A stretch of DNA of 23,408 nt from Faecalimonas sp. (GTDB lineage: Bacteria; Bacillota; Clostridia; Lachnospirales; Lachnospiraceae). The translations under genes were made by a program, and so were the position numbers. Location: contig JAHHTN010000026.1 of assembly GCA_020024645.1 (NCBI GenBank), forward strand, positions 1 to 23,408, in the 5' to 3' direction. The notes beneath the pieces are model-generated. The model had not been told where the DNA came from. It saw only the letters and a program-made list of their open reading frames with translations, and made no database searches. The stretch's first letter is position 1. Every line of letters begins with the position of its first letter. Of the stretch, positions 1 to 8,601 are shown piece after piece.

Positions 1-65
1 TTAGGAATAGGTGATATACGGATGATATTTCTTGTGTGTGGTTTTGAAGGTATAATGAGAAAGTT

Positions 66-91
66 GGAAAGTCGAAAGGCTTTCCTTTTTT
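66..91 (+). terminator. Intrinsic terminator of an upstream gene outside the window
   Basis: An 8-bp stem (66-73 with 78-85, including one T-G pair) is closed by a GAAA tetraloop and followed by six T residues at 86-91. It points rightwards, so it should end a plus-strand transcript that starts before the window. Confidence 0.7.
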
Positions 92-197
92 GATATAAAA
101 AGTTTAAAATAGATTTCTTTTGAAAAGAATATAAAATACAGAATTGTGCATTTTGCTGAAAGAAAAAATAAAATATATACAGTAAATAAATTGCAAA

Positions 198-247
198 AAG
201 GACAGAAATTGTGTAAAATAACTACACTTTTTTCTGTCTTTGTTTTT
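198..247 (+). terminator. Second intrinsic terminator-like hairpin
   Basis: The outer arms gacagaaa (201-208) and tttctgtc (231-238) pair perfectly. An inner stem gtgta/tacac (211-215 with 223-227) stacks inside, and a T-rich tract follows. It lies about 110 bases after the first terminator and would insulate the downstream GH101 gene from read-through. Apart from these two hairpins and the promoter at 312-341, I see nothing in the AT-rich stretch 1-394. Confidence 0.55.
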
Positions 248-311
248 GTATAGATATATTTGTACGATAGTAGAAAAAAATAGCACATAAGTAGAAATAT
301 AAACAATAAAA

Positions 312-341
312 TTGAAAAAATATGTATAATTGAAGTATAAT
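312..341 (+). promoter_or_regulatory. Promoter of the GH101 gene
   Basis: A -35 box TTGAAA (312-317) and a perfect -10 box TATAAT (336-341) are separated by 18 bases. Transcription would start near 348, giving a leader of about 45 bases before the ATG at 395. No clear catabolite-repression operator was seen nearby. Confidence 0.7.
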
Positions 342-394
342 TATATGGAGATATTTGTGCAATATGTATGGATATTAGCGGAAAGGAGATATTT

Positions 395-3300
395 ATGAAA
401 AAGAGAAATTTAAAAGTTCTTAGCTTACTTTTGGTTGCTAGCATGACAGTACCAACTGTAGCAGCACCTACACAGTATTTGAATGTTCCTGCTATGGTAC
501 AAGCAGCTGACGAAAATAGCGCTAAGGCTGGAAAAGAGACTGCTTCAGCAGATGGGGTTAACGACAAATGGGCTGAAGAAAATAAAGTAGGAACAGATTC
601 TGTTTGTGCAATTGAAAATGGTTGGTTACATTTGAAATCAGGAGCAAGAAATGGAAATAATCCAGGAACAAAACCGGCAATTTGGGTAAACCCAACAAAT
701 TTTGATTTTACAAAAGAAGGATTTTTTGAGTTCACATTAAAATCCAATAATGAAAATAAAGCACAGGAAAATAGTGATCGTTTTGGCGTTTATTTAGGAT
801 ATAACACAGATGCTAACGGAATGTTTGCAGGATATGATAATGGTGGATGGTTCTGGCAAAAATACAAACCGGGAACAGATAATTATTACCAAGGTTCAAG
901 AAAGCCAGCACCTGCAAAAAATGCTGAAACAAAAGTTCGCATTGAATGGAATGACAGATATCAGATGACATTGAAATTAAATAATGAAGTAGTATTCAAT
1001 AACGAAGATTTCAGTGGAATTAAGGATAGTTTAGGAAATAAAATTGCAATTAAAGCAGGAAGTTGGGGAAATACAAAAACTGATGTATTCTTAAAAGACA
1101 TCCATTACACAGGACAGAAAGCGGAAGCAACTTATGATGTAACTGGTAAAGTTGTAGATGCAAAAGGCCAAGCTGTAGTAGGTGCAACTGTAAAAGTTGG
1201 AGATCAGACAACAACTACAGATGCAGAAGGAAGATATACTTTAAAATTAAAAAATGGCACACATTCAATTGAAGTTACAAAAGAAGGTGTTGGAATTGCT
1301 ACAGGAAGTGTTACTGTAAATGGAGCAACAGTATCTGTAGATAATATTATATTATCCCCAGAAGCAGAAATTGAAACAGAAAAAATTTCTTCAGCAGACA
1401 TGGATGTATTTGTAGCTAAGCATTTCCCAAGTGTTGCAAAATATGTAATGAAAGATGAAACTAATAAGGGAAAAGCGTTCTATGGTCAAACAAAAGCAAT
1501 TGATACAATTAAAATTAATAATATAGATATCAAATTGAAAAAAGAAGATGTAAAAGCAACTTTTGCAAATGATAAAGCGACATATGTGATGAATTTAAAA
1601 ACAGCTGATGGTAAAATTGATGCGGTTATTACAGCTGAATTGAAAGTAAAGAAAAATGAATTGCATTTTGATATCACAAAGGTAGAAAATAAACTTCTCA
1701 AAGCTGGAGTGAAAGAAACAAAAGATAACGCTATTCAGACAATTGAAATTCCAAACCATAGTTTAATTTCTGTAAGAAGTACACAAACAGGAGCAAATTT
1801 AAAAGGTGCTTTAATGTCTTCTAACACAACAATTAGCGGAGATGAATTTGTAGAAGTAAACAATAACACCCCTGTAAAAAATCAAGATTATATGTATGCT
1901 TTTGTTTCTAATAATGAATTAAGTGCAGGCCTTTGGAGTAATGCTGAAAACGAAGGTAGTGTAAAAGCAGTAGGTGTTTCAGGTGGTAGTCATAATACAA
2001 GGGTAATGGCAACTACACAAAAAGAAAATGGATATGTGACTACTGGATTGGGAAGCACAAAATGGTATTATCATAGAGCAGTAGAGAGTGCACCTAAGAA
2101 AAATGCAGATGGAAGTCTTTATAAGAAAGAATATGTTATAGAAGAAACAGAAATGCCATCAATGAAAATAGCAATTGCTGGAAATATTAATGGTGATGAA
2201 AATGTTGACTGGCAGGATGGTGCTGTAGCATTTAGAGAAGTTATGCACAATCCAAAGAAGAGCGAAGAAGTACCTGAATTAGTTGCATGGCGTATTGCAA
2301 TGAACTTTGGTGGACAGGCTCAGAATCCATTCTTAACGACATTAGATAATGTAAAACGTGTTGCAATGCACACTGATGGATTAGGACAATCAGTTCTTTT
2401 AAAAGGATATGGTAGTGAAGGGCATGATTCTGGACACCCTGATTATGCAGACATTGGAAAACGTATTGGTGGCGCAAAAGACATGAACACTATGATGGAA
2501 AAAGGGAAAAAATATGGAGCAAGATTTGGTATTCATGTAAATGCAGGTGAAATGTATCCAGAAGCGAAAGCGTTTACAGATGATTCTGTAAGAAGAGATG
2601 CCAACGGAAATCTTCGCTACGGCTGGAACTGGCTAGATCAAGGGGTCGGACTTGACAGTGTTTATGATTTAGGAACAGGAAATCGAAGAAGCCGTTTCAA
2701 TGAATTGAAGAAAAAAGTTGGCGACAACATGGACTTTGTATACGTTGATATTTGGGGAAATCAAACAGGTGGAAGTGACGATTCTTGGCAGACACGTAAA
2801 TTATCTAAAGAAATCAATGATAATGGTTGGCGTATGGCTACTGAATGGGGATCTGCAAATGAATATGATTCAACATTCCAGCACTGGGCTACTGACCTTA
2901 CATATGGAGGTTTTGAGTTAAAAGGTGAAAATAGTGAAGTTATGCGTTTCCTTCGTAATCATCAGAAAGATTCATGGGTAGGTGATTATCCTTCATATGG
3001 TGGAGCAGCAATGGCACCACTTCTTGGTGGATATAATATGAAAGATTTTGAAGGCTGGCAAGGACGTAATGATTATGATGCATATATTCGAAATCTATAC
3101 ACACATGATTTAACAACAAAATTTATCCAACATTTTAAAGTTATGGACTGGGAAAATGGAAACGCATTTACTAAAAATGATCCTAAAGGGAGAGCTTATA
3201 CATGGACACCTGAAAAGAAAATTACATTAAAAGGCGATATGGGTGATTTAGTTCTTCAGAGAGGTTCTGAAAATCCAGATGATGCCAAGTATCGTGATAG

Positions 3301-6088
3301 AACGATGACATTAAATGGTAAAGTCATTGCAACAGGTGCCGTTTCAAGAGGAGATAATGGACAAGGAGGAACAGAGTCTTATTTAGTTCCATGGAATTGG
3401 GATGCAGAAACAGGTGAAAAAGTAGCGGAAAACAAAGAAAAGATGTACCACTGGAATACAAAAGGTGGAACAACTACTTGGGAGCTTCAAGATAATTGGA
3501 AAAATTTAGAAAACGTAAAAGTTTATGAATTAACAGATTTAGGAAAAGTAAATGAAAAAACAGTTCCGGTTACAGGTGGTAAAATTACCTTAGATGCAAA
3601 AGCACAAACACCTTATGTTGTATGTAGAGGAAAAGAAGATAACTTAAAAATCACATGGAGTGAAGGAATGCATATTGTAGATGCAGGATTTAATACAGGT
3701 GATGCGGGGCTTGAAAAATATTGGAAAAAGGCAGGAGATGGAAAAGCAACTATTGCTAAGAGTCAGTTCAGTAATCCAATGTTGAAATTAGAAGGCAAAG
3801 TAGCTATGACTCAGGAATTAACAGATTTAAAACCGGGTCAGAAATACGCAGTATTAGTTGGTGTGGATAATAGAAGTGATGCAAAAGCGAGTGTTACAGT
3901 AAAATCTGGAGATAAAGTATTAGATTCAAATTATACAACAAAATCAATTGCAAAAAATTACGTAAAAGCATATACACATAGCAATTCAAGTGCAACAGTT
4001 GATGGAACAAGTTATTTCCAAAATATGTATGTATATTTTACAGCACCTGAAAATGGCAAAGTATCACTAACTCTTGCGAAAGAAGCGGGAGATGGCAAAG
4101 CATATTTTGATGATGTTCGAGTAACAGAAACAACTATGGACGTTGTGAAGAAAGACAAAGATGGTAATGTAGTTGGAATGAATCAGAACTTTGAAGATAA
4201 TGTACAAGGTGTATATCCATTCGTTATCGGAGCAATTGAAGGTGTAGAAGATAACCGTACACATCTTTCTGAATTACATGATAAATATACTCAAGCTGGC
4301 TGGGATGTGAAGAAAATGGATGATGTCCTTACAAAGAATGATCCAAAATCTAACTGGTCAGTGAAGACAAATGGTCTTTGCCAAAGAGGAAATCTTGTAA
4401 TGCAGACAATTCCTCAAAACTTCCGTTTTGAAGAAGGAAAAACATATAAAGTTTCATTTGATTATCAGTCAGGTTCAAATGGAATTTACGGAGTGGTTGT
4501 AGGGAATGGTGAAGTAAAAGGTAATGAAAAAGTAATTGAACTTGAAAAAGCAATGGGTGCAAAAGCAGAGAAAACATATCAATTTAATATTACAGGTTCT
4601 ACAGGTGGACAGACATGGTTTGGTATTTACTCAACAACAAAAGCACCAGATCTTCAAGGAACAAAAGATGCAGCAGCAAACTTTGGTGGATATAAAGATT
4701 TTGTATTAGATAACTTGAAAATTGAAGAAGTAAAATCTGATGTATCAAGAGCTGATTTAGAAGCGTTAGTAAAAGAAGCAGAGCAGCTTAAAGCAGAAAA
4801 TTACTTACCGGCAGATTGGAAAGTGCTTGAAGATGCATTAACAAACGCAAAAGTTGTGTTAAATAAAAACAAACAATCACAAGAAGACATTGAAAAAGCA
4901 TATTATAAATTAAAAGGTGCTATGGAATCTTTGAAATATGCAGGTGGAACAGAAACAGATGCAAGAGGTGATATTGCGACAGATAAATATACAGTACAGG
5001 CAGGAAGTTTCCAACCAGACAATGCCACTGAAGGTGATCCTAAATTAGCACAGGATAGCAAAGCAGAGACATTCTGGCACACAAATTGGAATGATGCTAA
5101 TATTGATAAAGCATGGTATCAGTTTAACTTTAAAGAGCCTCAGACTGTAAATGGTATGAGATATCTTCCTCGTCCAGGTGCAGCAAATGTCAATGGTAAA
5201 TTGAAAAAAGTTGATGTACAAATTAGTACAGATAATGGAGCAAACTGGACAACAGTTGCAAATGATGCACAACTTTCTACAAACACAACATGGCAGAAAA
5301 TTAAATTTGATAAAGAATATACAAATGTTACAAATGTCAAATTAATTGCAGTAGAAACAGCAGGAAATAGAGCAAATCAATTTGCAGCAGCAGCAGAACT
5401 TCGTGTAACAAAATCGTTTACACCAGAAAAACCAGTAGTAGACAAAACAGGTTTAGCAAACGCAATCACTGAAGCAGAAAAACTTGTTAAAGAAAACTAC
5501 ACAGAAGATTCGTGGAACAACATGATTAAATACTTAGATGCAGCAAGAAAAGTTAATGCAAAAGCAGATGCAACACAGTATGATGTAGAACTTGCAATTG
5601 CAAACTTAGGAGATGCAGTAAAAGATTTAGTTGCAGCTGAAAAACCACAGCCATCAAAACCAGATACATCAAAATTGGAAGAAGCAATTAAACAAGCTGG
5701 TAAATACAATGAAAAAGATTATATAGCTGATTCATGGAAAAACTTCCAAGTAGCATTAAAACATGCAAATGATATTTTAGGAAATAAAGATGCAAAACAA
5801 GCTGATATTGATGCGGCTACTAGCGCATTAAATATTGCGATTGAAGGTTTAGTAAAAGCTGATTCAAACAACAATGGTGGAAACCCAGATGGAACAAACC
5901 CAGATGGAACAAAACCAGACGGAACAAAACCAGTTAAACCAGCTAACCCAGATGGAGCAAAACCAGCAAAACCAGCTAAACCAAACAAACCTGTAAAAAC
6001 AGGAGATGAAGCACCAGTTCTTCCATTAACAGCTACAGTGGCAGGATTAGGAGCAGCAATCGTACTTCTTTTCAAAAAAAGAAAATAA
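395..6088 (+). CDS. Secreted, cell-wall-anchored GH101 endo-alpha-N-acetylgalactosaminidase
   Basis: This 1897-residue enzyme should release Gal-beta-1,3-GalNAc (core 1) from Ser/Thr of mucin glycoproteins at the cell surface. The start is ATG 395, preceded by AAAGGAG at 382-388; an upstream in-frame ATG at 368 has no good ribosome site and would spoil the signal peptide. Residues 1 to about 37 form a signal peptide (MKKR, hydrophobic core, VQA). Next come an N-terminal beta-sandwich module, a carboxypeptidase-regulatory-like fold (about 250-325) and the GH101 core. The motif YVDIWGN carries the likely nucleophile Asp785, and TEWG carries the likely acid/base Glu817. Their 32-residue spacing equals that of Asp764/Glu796 in the pneumococcal enzyme. 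The C-terminal half has two galactose-binding-like modules, FIVAR (about 1449-1517), CBM32-like (1521-1672), two more FIVARs (about 1683-1745, 1757-1822), an NPDGT/KPAKP-rich wall spacer and a VKTGD sorting signal with a hydrophobic helix and a KKRK tail. It is a single-gene transcript. Confidence 0.95.
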   Translation: MKKRNLKVLSLLLVASMTVPTVAAPTQYLNVPAMVQAADENSAKAGKETASADGVNDKWAEENKVGTDSVCAIENGWLHLKSGARNGNNPGTKPAIWVNPTNFDFTKEGFFEFTLKSNNENKAQENSDRFGVYLGYNTDANGMFAGYDNGGWFWQKYKPGTDNYYQGSRKPAPAKNAETKVRIEWNDRYQMTLKLNNEVVFNNEDFSGIKDSLGNKIAIKAGSWGNTKTDVFLKDIHYTGQKAEATYDVTGKVVDAKGQAVVGATVKVGDQTTTTDAEGRYTLKLKNGTHSIEVTKEGVGIATGSVTVNGATVSVDNIILSPEAEIETEKISSADMDVFVAKHFPSVAKYVMKDETNKGKAFYGQTKAIDTIKINNIDIKLKKEDVKATFANDKATYVMNLKTADGKIDAVITAELKVKKNELHFDITKVENKLLKAGVKETKDNAIQTIEIPNHSLISVRSTQTGANLKGALMSSNTTISGDEFVEVNNNTPVKNQDYMYAFVSNNELSAGLWSNAENEGSVKAVGVSGGSHNTRVMATTQKENGYVTTGLGSTKWYYHRAVESAPKKNADGSLYKKEYVIEETEMPSMKIAIAGNINGDENVDWQDGAVAFREVMHNPKKSEEVPELVAWRIAMNFGGQAQNPFLTTLDNVKRVAMHTDGLGQSVLLKGYGSEGHDSGHPDYADIGKRIGGAKDMNTMMEKGKKYGARFGIHVNAGEMYPEAKAFTDDSVRRDANGNLRYGWNWLDQGVGLDSVYDLGTGNRRSRFNELKKKVGDNMDFVYVDIWGNQTGGSDDSWQTRKLSKEINDNGWRMATEWGSANEYDSTFQHWATDLTYGGFELKGENSEVMRFLRNHQKDSWVGDYPSYGGAAMAPLLGGYNMKDFEGWQGRNDYDAYIRNLYTHDLTTKFIQHFKVMDWENGNAFTKNDPKGRAYTWTPEKKITLKGDMGDLVLQRGSENPDDAKYRDRTMTLNGKVIATGAVSRGDNGQGGTESYLVPWNWDAETGEKVAENKEKMYHWNTKGGTTTWELQDNWKNLENVKVYELTDLGKVNEKTVPVTGGKITLDAKAQTPYVVCRGKEDNLKITWSEGMHIVDAGFNTGDAGLEKYWKKAGDGKATIAKSQFSNPMLKLEGKVAMTQELTDLKPGQKYAVLVGVDNRSDAKASVTVKSGDKVLDSNYTTKSIAKNYVKAYTHSNSSATVDGTSYFQNMYVYFTAPENGKVSLTLAKEAGDGKAYFDDVRVTETTMDVVKKDKDGNVVGMNQNFEDNVQGVYPFVIGAIEGVEDNRTHLSELHDKYTQAGWDVKKMDDVLTKNDPKSNWSVKTNGLCQRGNLVMQTIPQNFRFEEGKTYKVSFDYQSGSNGIYGVVVGNGEVKGNEKVIELEKAMGAKAEKTYQFNITGSTGGQTWFGIYSTTKAPDLQGTKDAAANFGGYKDFVLDNLKIEEVKSDVSRADLEALVKEAEQLKAENYLPADWKVLEDALTNAKVVLNKNKQSQEDIEKAYYKLKGAMESLKYAGGTETDARGDIATDKYTVQAGSFQPDNATEGDPKLAQDSKAETFWHTNWNDANIDKAWYQFNFKEPQTVNGMRYLPRPGAANVNGKLKKVDVQISTDNGANWTTVANDAQLSTNTTWQKIKFDKEYTNVTNVKLIAVETAGNRANQFAAAAELRVTKSFTPEKPVVDKTGLANAITEAEKLVKENYTEDSWNNMIKYLDAARKVNAKADATQYDVELAIANLGDAVKDLVAAEKPQPSKPDTSKLEEAIKQAGKYNEKDYIADSWKNFQVALKHANDILGNKDAKQADIDAATSALNIAIEGLVKADSNNNGGNPDGTNPDGTKPDGTKPVKPANPDGAKPAKPAKPNKPVKTGDEAPVLPLTATVAGLGAAIVLLFKKRK

Positions 6089-6110
6089 ATAATTCCTACT
6101 AGGAAACACA

Positions 6111-6145
6111 AAATTCAGCCTGAGTAATCAGGCTGAATTTTATAT
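6111..6145 (+). terminator. Terminator of the GH101 gene
   Basis: A perfect 13-bp stem (6111-6123 with 6128-6140) has a GTAA loop and is followed by a T-rich tail. It begins 22 bases after the stop codon. Confidence 0.9.
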
Positions 6146-6174
6146 TTGAAAACTTTAAAATTATAGTCTATAAT
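6146..6174 (+). promoter_or_regulatory. Promoter of the CBM9-like gene
   Basis: TTGAAA (6146-6151), a 17-base spacer and TATAAT (6169-6174) form a near-consensus vegetative promoter. It starts directly after the previous terminator, so the next gene is its own transcription unit. Confidence 0.75.
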
Positions 6175-6208
6175 AAGAGCCATAAAATATCAAAGGCAGG
6201 TAAAAGAA

Positions 6209-6826
6209 ATGGAATACGCAATTCGAAAAATCAATACAAAGAATGATATTGAAAAATGTGAGTTATTTACAATAGACAATTATCAATGGAAAAATATTTG
6301 TACTCCTAAAACATATGGGTATGCAGGATATTTGAAAGGTAAAGGAATTTATGTAAAATTTATCTGTGAAGAGTCAAACCCTAAAAGAGAACATATTCAA
6401 AATCGTGACAGGGTATGTGATGATAGTGCAGTGGAGGTATTTATGGCTTTCACCGAGGAAAATGAGGAACTTTCTAATGATGTGATGTATATTAATTTTG
6501 AAATGAATGCAAACGGGGTAATGTATTCTAAGTTTGGAAAAGGAAGAAAAGGAAGAAAGTTTATTTCTGAGGAAGTAAGTCAAGAATCGCACTGTGTGGC
6601 AAAAGTAGAAGAAAATCAATGGAGTATTACACTTACTATTCCAGAGAATTTTTTACGTGAAATATGCGATTTTGATGCGATTATCAATGGAAAAGAATTT
6701 TATTGTAATTTTTATAAGATTTCTGAGAGCCCAGAGATTGAGCATTATGTAAGTTTTTCGAAAATTGATAGTGAAGTACCTAATTTTCATTTACCAGTTT
6801 ACTTTGCAAAGACAGCTATTAAATAA
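6209..6826 (+). CDS. CBM9-like (carbohydrate-binding family 9-like) domain protein
   Basis: This 205-residue protein has no signal peptide or membrane helix, so it should be cytoplasmic. The whole chain reads as one CBM9-like beta-sandwich of the kind found alone or attached to glycoside hydrolases: a strand with YVKFICEE, then the acidic patch DDSAVEVFMAF, then YINFEMNANGVM, and near the end FYCNFYKISE and FHLPVYF. Similarity is to the family pattern only, and I cannot name its ligand. ATG 6209 follows AAGGCAGG at a spacing of 8. The gene sits directly after the GH101 gene but has its own promoter and terminator. It could bind an imported sugar or glycan, or act as an accessory or sensor protein; no catalytic motif is visible. 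Confidence 0.7.
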   Translation: MEYAIRKINTKNDIEKCELFTIDNYQWKNICTPKTYGYAGYLKGKGIYVKFICEESNPKREHIQNRDRVCDDSAVEVFMAFTEENEELSNDVMYINFEMNANGVMYSKFGKGRKGRKFISEEVSQESHCVAKVEENQWSITLTIPENFLREICDFDAIINGKEFYCNFYKISESPEIEHYVSFSKIDSEVPNFHLPVYFAKTAIK

Positions 6827-6832
6827 AAAGTG

Positions 6833-6862
6833 ATCGGCAGCTAAATGGCTGCCGATATTTTT
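6833..6862. terminator. Bidirectional terminator between convergent units
   Basis: A perfect 9-bp stem (6833-6841 with 6848-6856) has a 6-base loop. A T-rich tract follows on the plus strand, and an A-rich stretch (AAATAAAAAG, 6821-6830) precedes it and acts as the T tract on the minus strand. It can end both the CBM9-like gene and the hydrogenase operon. Confidence 0.85.
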
Positions 6863-6864
6863 TA

Positions 6865-8601
6865 TTATTTTTTCGTTTTCCATAGACTGTGGTCTGTGTG
6901 TAAAAGCATATGGGCTTTGTGTGATAATGGTTTTTCCATGAAATTTTCATATAACTTTAATACATCTTGATTTTCATGAGAAAAGCGAATTTTTGCATTT
7001 TTATCTAGATAATATAAATTTTTACTACGTATATGAGCAAGCTCTTCTCCGTCGTGGATTGGTTGTCCACCGCCACCTACACATCCACCTGGACATGCCA
7101 TGACTTCTACAAAATCATAGTGTACATCACCATGTTCAATAGCATCTATAAGTTTTCGTGTATTTCCTAAACCACTTACAACTGCAGCTTGAATTTTTGC
7201 ATCACCAATAGTAAATTCAGCTGAAATTACACCTTGATTGAATCGCTCACTTCGCACTATAGAAAATGCATCTGCATCAGGATTTTTTCCCATCAATAGA
7301 TAGTAGGCAGAGCGTAAAGCTGCTTCCATTACACCACCTGTTGTACCGAAGATAACACCTGCGCCACTTCCGTCTTTCATCAATGTATCACATTCAACAT
7401 CAACTAATGTAGAAGGTTTAATATGTGCAGAACGAATCATTCGAGTTAATTCTCGGGTAGTTAATACAATATCAACATCATGTCCAGCAAATTCCTCATA
7501 ATATAAATCCATATCAGCTTCGCCCTTTTTAGCAACGCAAGGCATAATAGAAATTGTGCAGATATTCTCAGGATCCACACCGATAGATTGTGCAAAATAA
7601 GTTTTCATTACTGTACCAAACATTTGTTGAGGTGACTTAGCAGTAGATAGCTGTGGAACGAGATGAGGATATTGCGATTTGATAAAACGTACCCAACCTG
7701 GACAGCAGGAAGTAAACATTGGTCTTGATTTTAATTCTCCTGAGAGAAAACGTTCTAAGAATTCGTTTCCTTCTTCCATAATTGTAAGGTCGGCTGAAAA
7801 TGTTGTATCAAAAACATAGTCAAACCCCATTTTTCTAAGGGCGTCTACAATTTTTCCTATCGTTGCATCTTCACGTTTAAGACCTAAAGCTTCACCCCAG
7901 GCAGTGCGGACAGCAGGGGCAATTTGTACAACTGTAATTTTATTTTTATTGTCGATAGCAGACCAAACTTTATCTGTATCATCACGTTCACGTAACGCTC
8001 CTACAGGACAATGAGTAATACACTGTCCACAAAGAGAACAATTCGCTTCCTCGATTTTGCGATTTTTAGAAACATGTACAGTTGTACGAGAACCTGTACT
8101 TTCCAAGTCCCATACATGAAGATTTTGTACTTTATCACATATCTGTATACAACGCATACATTTGATACATTTGCCAGAATCTCTGATTAAAGGGAAGTCT
8201 TTATTCCATTCCATTTTTTCTAAGCGTTGCTTAAAAGGAATATCGATAATATTTAGGTCGTTAGCAATAGTTTGTAATGTACAATTTCCACTTCGTGGGC
8301 AAGTAGCACATTGGCAATCGTGTTGAGATAGGATAAATTCAACAGTTTTTTTACGATTCATACGTACTTTCGGGCTGTTTGTATAAACGACCATATTTTC
8401 TTCAACTACATTATTACAAGAAGGAATAAGTCTGTCTTTACCTTCTAACTCAACAACACATACACGACAGGCACCGATTTCGTTTAATCCTTTTAAATAG
8501 CATAATCTTGGAATAGGAATACCATTTTGTTCAGCTGCCTCCAAAATAGTTGTGCCTACAGGAACGGAAATTTTTTTATTGTCTATTGTTAAATTTACCA
8601 T
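6865..8601 (-). CDS. hydA: [FeFe] hydrogenase catalytic subunit, HndD-like
   Basis: This 578-residue enzyme reduces protons to H2 or oxidises H2 in the cytoplasm, probably to dispose of fermentative reductant. An N-terminal ferredoxin-type [2Fe-2S] domain has Cys34, 45, 48 and 62. A His-Cys3 [4Fe-4S] motif follows (His94, Cys98, 101, 107). Two further [4Fe-4S] clusters have Cys145/148/151 with Cys198 and Cys188/191/194 with Cys155. The H-cluster signatures are complete: TSCCPGW (297-303), MPCVAKKGE (353-361) and CPGGC (503-507). The length fits monomer-type group A enzymes of HndD architecture. ATG 8601 has AAGGAGG upstream and overlaps the stop of the preceding flavoprotein gene by 7 bases, so the two are translationally coupled. 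The H-cluster maturases HydE, HydF and HydG are not in the window. Confidence 0.93.
   Translation of the reverse strand: MVNLTIDNKKISVPVGTTILEAAEQNGIPIPRLCYLKGLNEIGACRVCVVELEGKDRLIPSCNNVVEENMVVYTNSPKVRMNRKKTVEFILSQHDCQCATCPRSGNCTLQTIANDLNIIDIPFKQRLEKMEWNKDFPLIRDSGKCIKCMRCIQICDKVQNLHVWDLESTGSRTTVHVSKNRKIEEANCSLCGQCITHCPVGALRERDDTDKVWSAIDNKNKITVVQIAPAVRTAWGEALGLKREDATIGKIVDALRKMGFDYVFDTTFSADLTIMEEGNEFLERFLSGELKSRPMFTSCCPGWVRFIKSQYPHLVPQLSTAKSPQQMFGTVMKTYFAQSIGVDPENICTISIMPCVAKKGEADMDLYYEEFAGHDVDIVLTTRELTRMIRSAHIKPSTLVDVECDTLMKDGSGAGVIFGTTGGVMEAALRSAYYLLMGKNPDADAFSIVRSERFNQGVISAEFTIGDAKIQAAVVSGLGNTRKLIDAIEHGDVHYDFVEVMACPGGCVGGGGQPIHDGEELAHIRSKNLYYLDKNAKIRFSHENQDVLKLYENFMEKPLSHKAHMLLHTDHSLWKTKK

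Noticed and set aside
1..747. Long minus-strand open frame of 248 codons
   Set aside because: It overlaps the signal-peptide end of the GH101 gene and two plus-strand terminators, its product is low-complexity and Phe/Ile-rich from AT-rich DNA, and no ribosome site or family motif is present.
5870..6000. Possible tandem DNA repeat or CRISPR-like array
   Set aside because: The short repeated units encode the NPDGT/KPAKP wall spacer of the surface protein; there are no spacers or cas genes.
5719..6111. Minus-strand open frame of 130 codons
   Set aside because: It is the reverse of the repetitive wall-spacer coding region (GFVPSG repeats mirror NPDGT repeats) and runs into the GH101 terminator.
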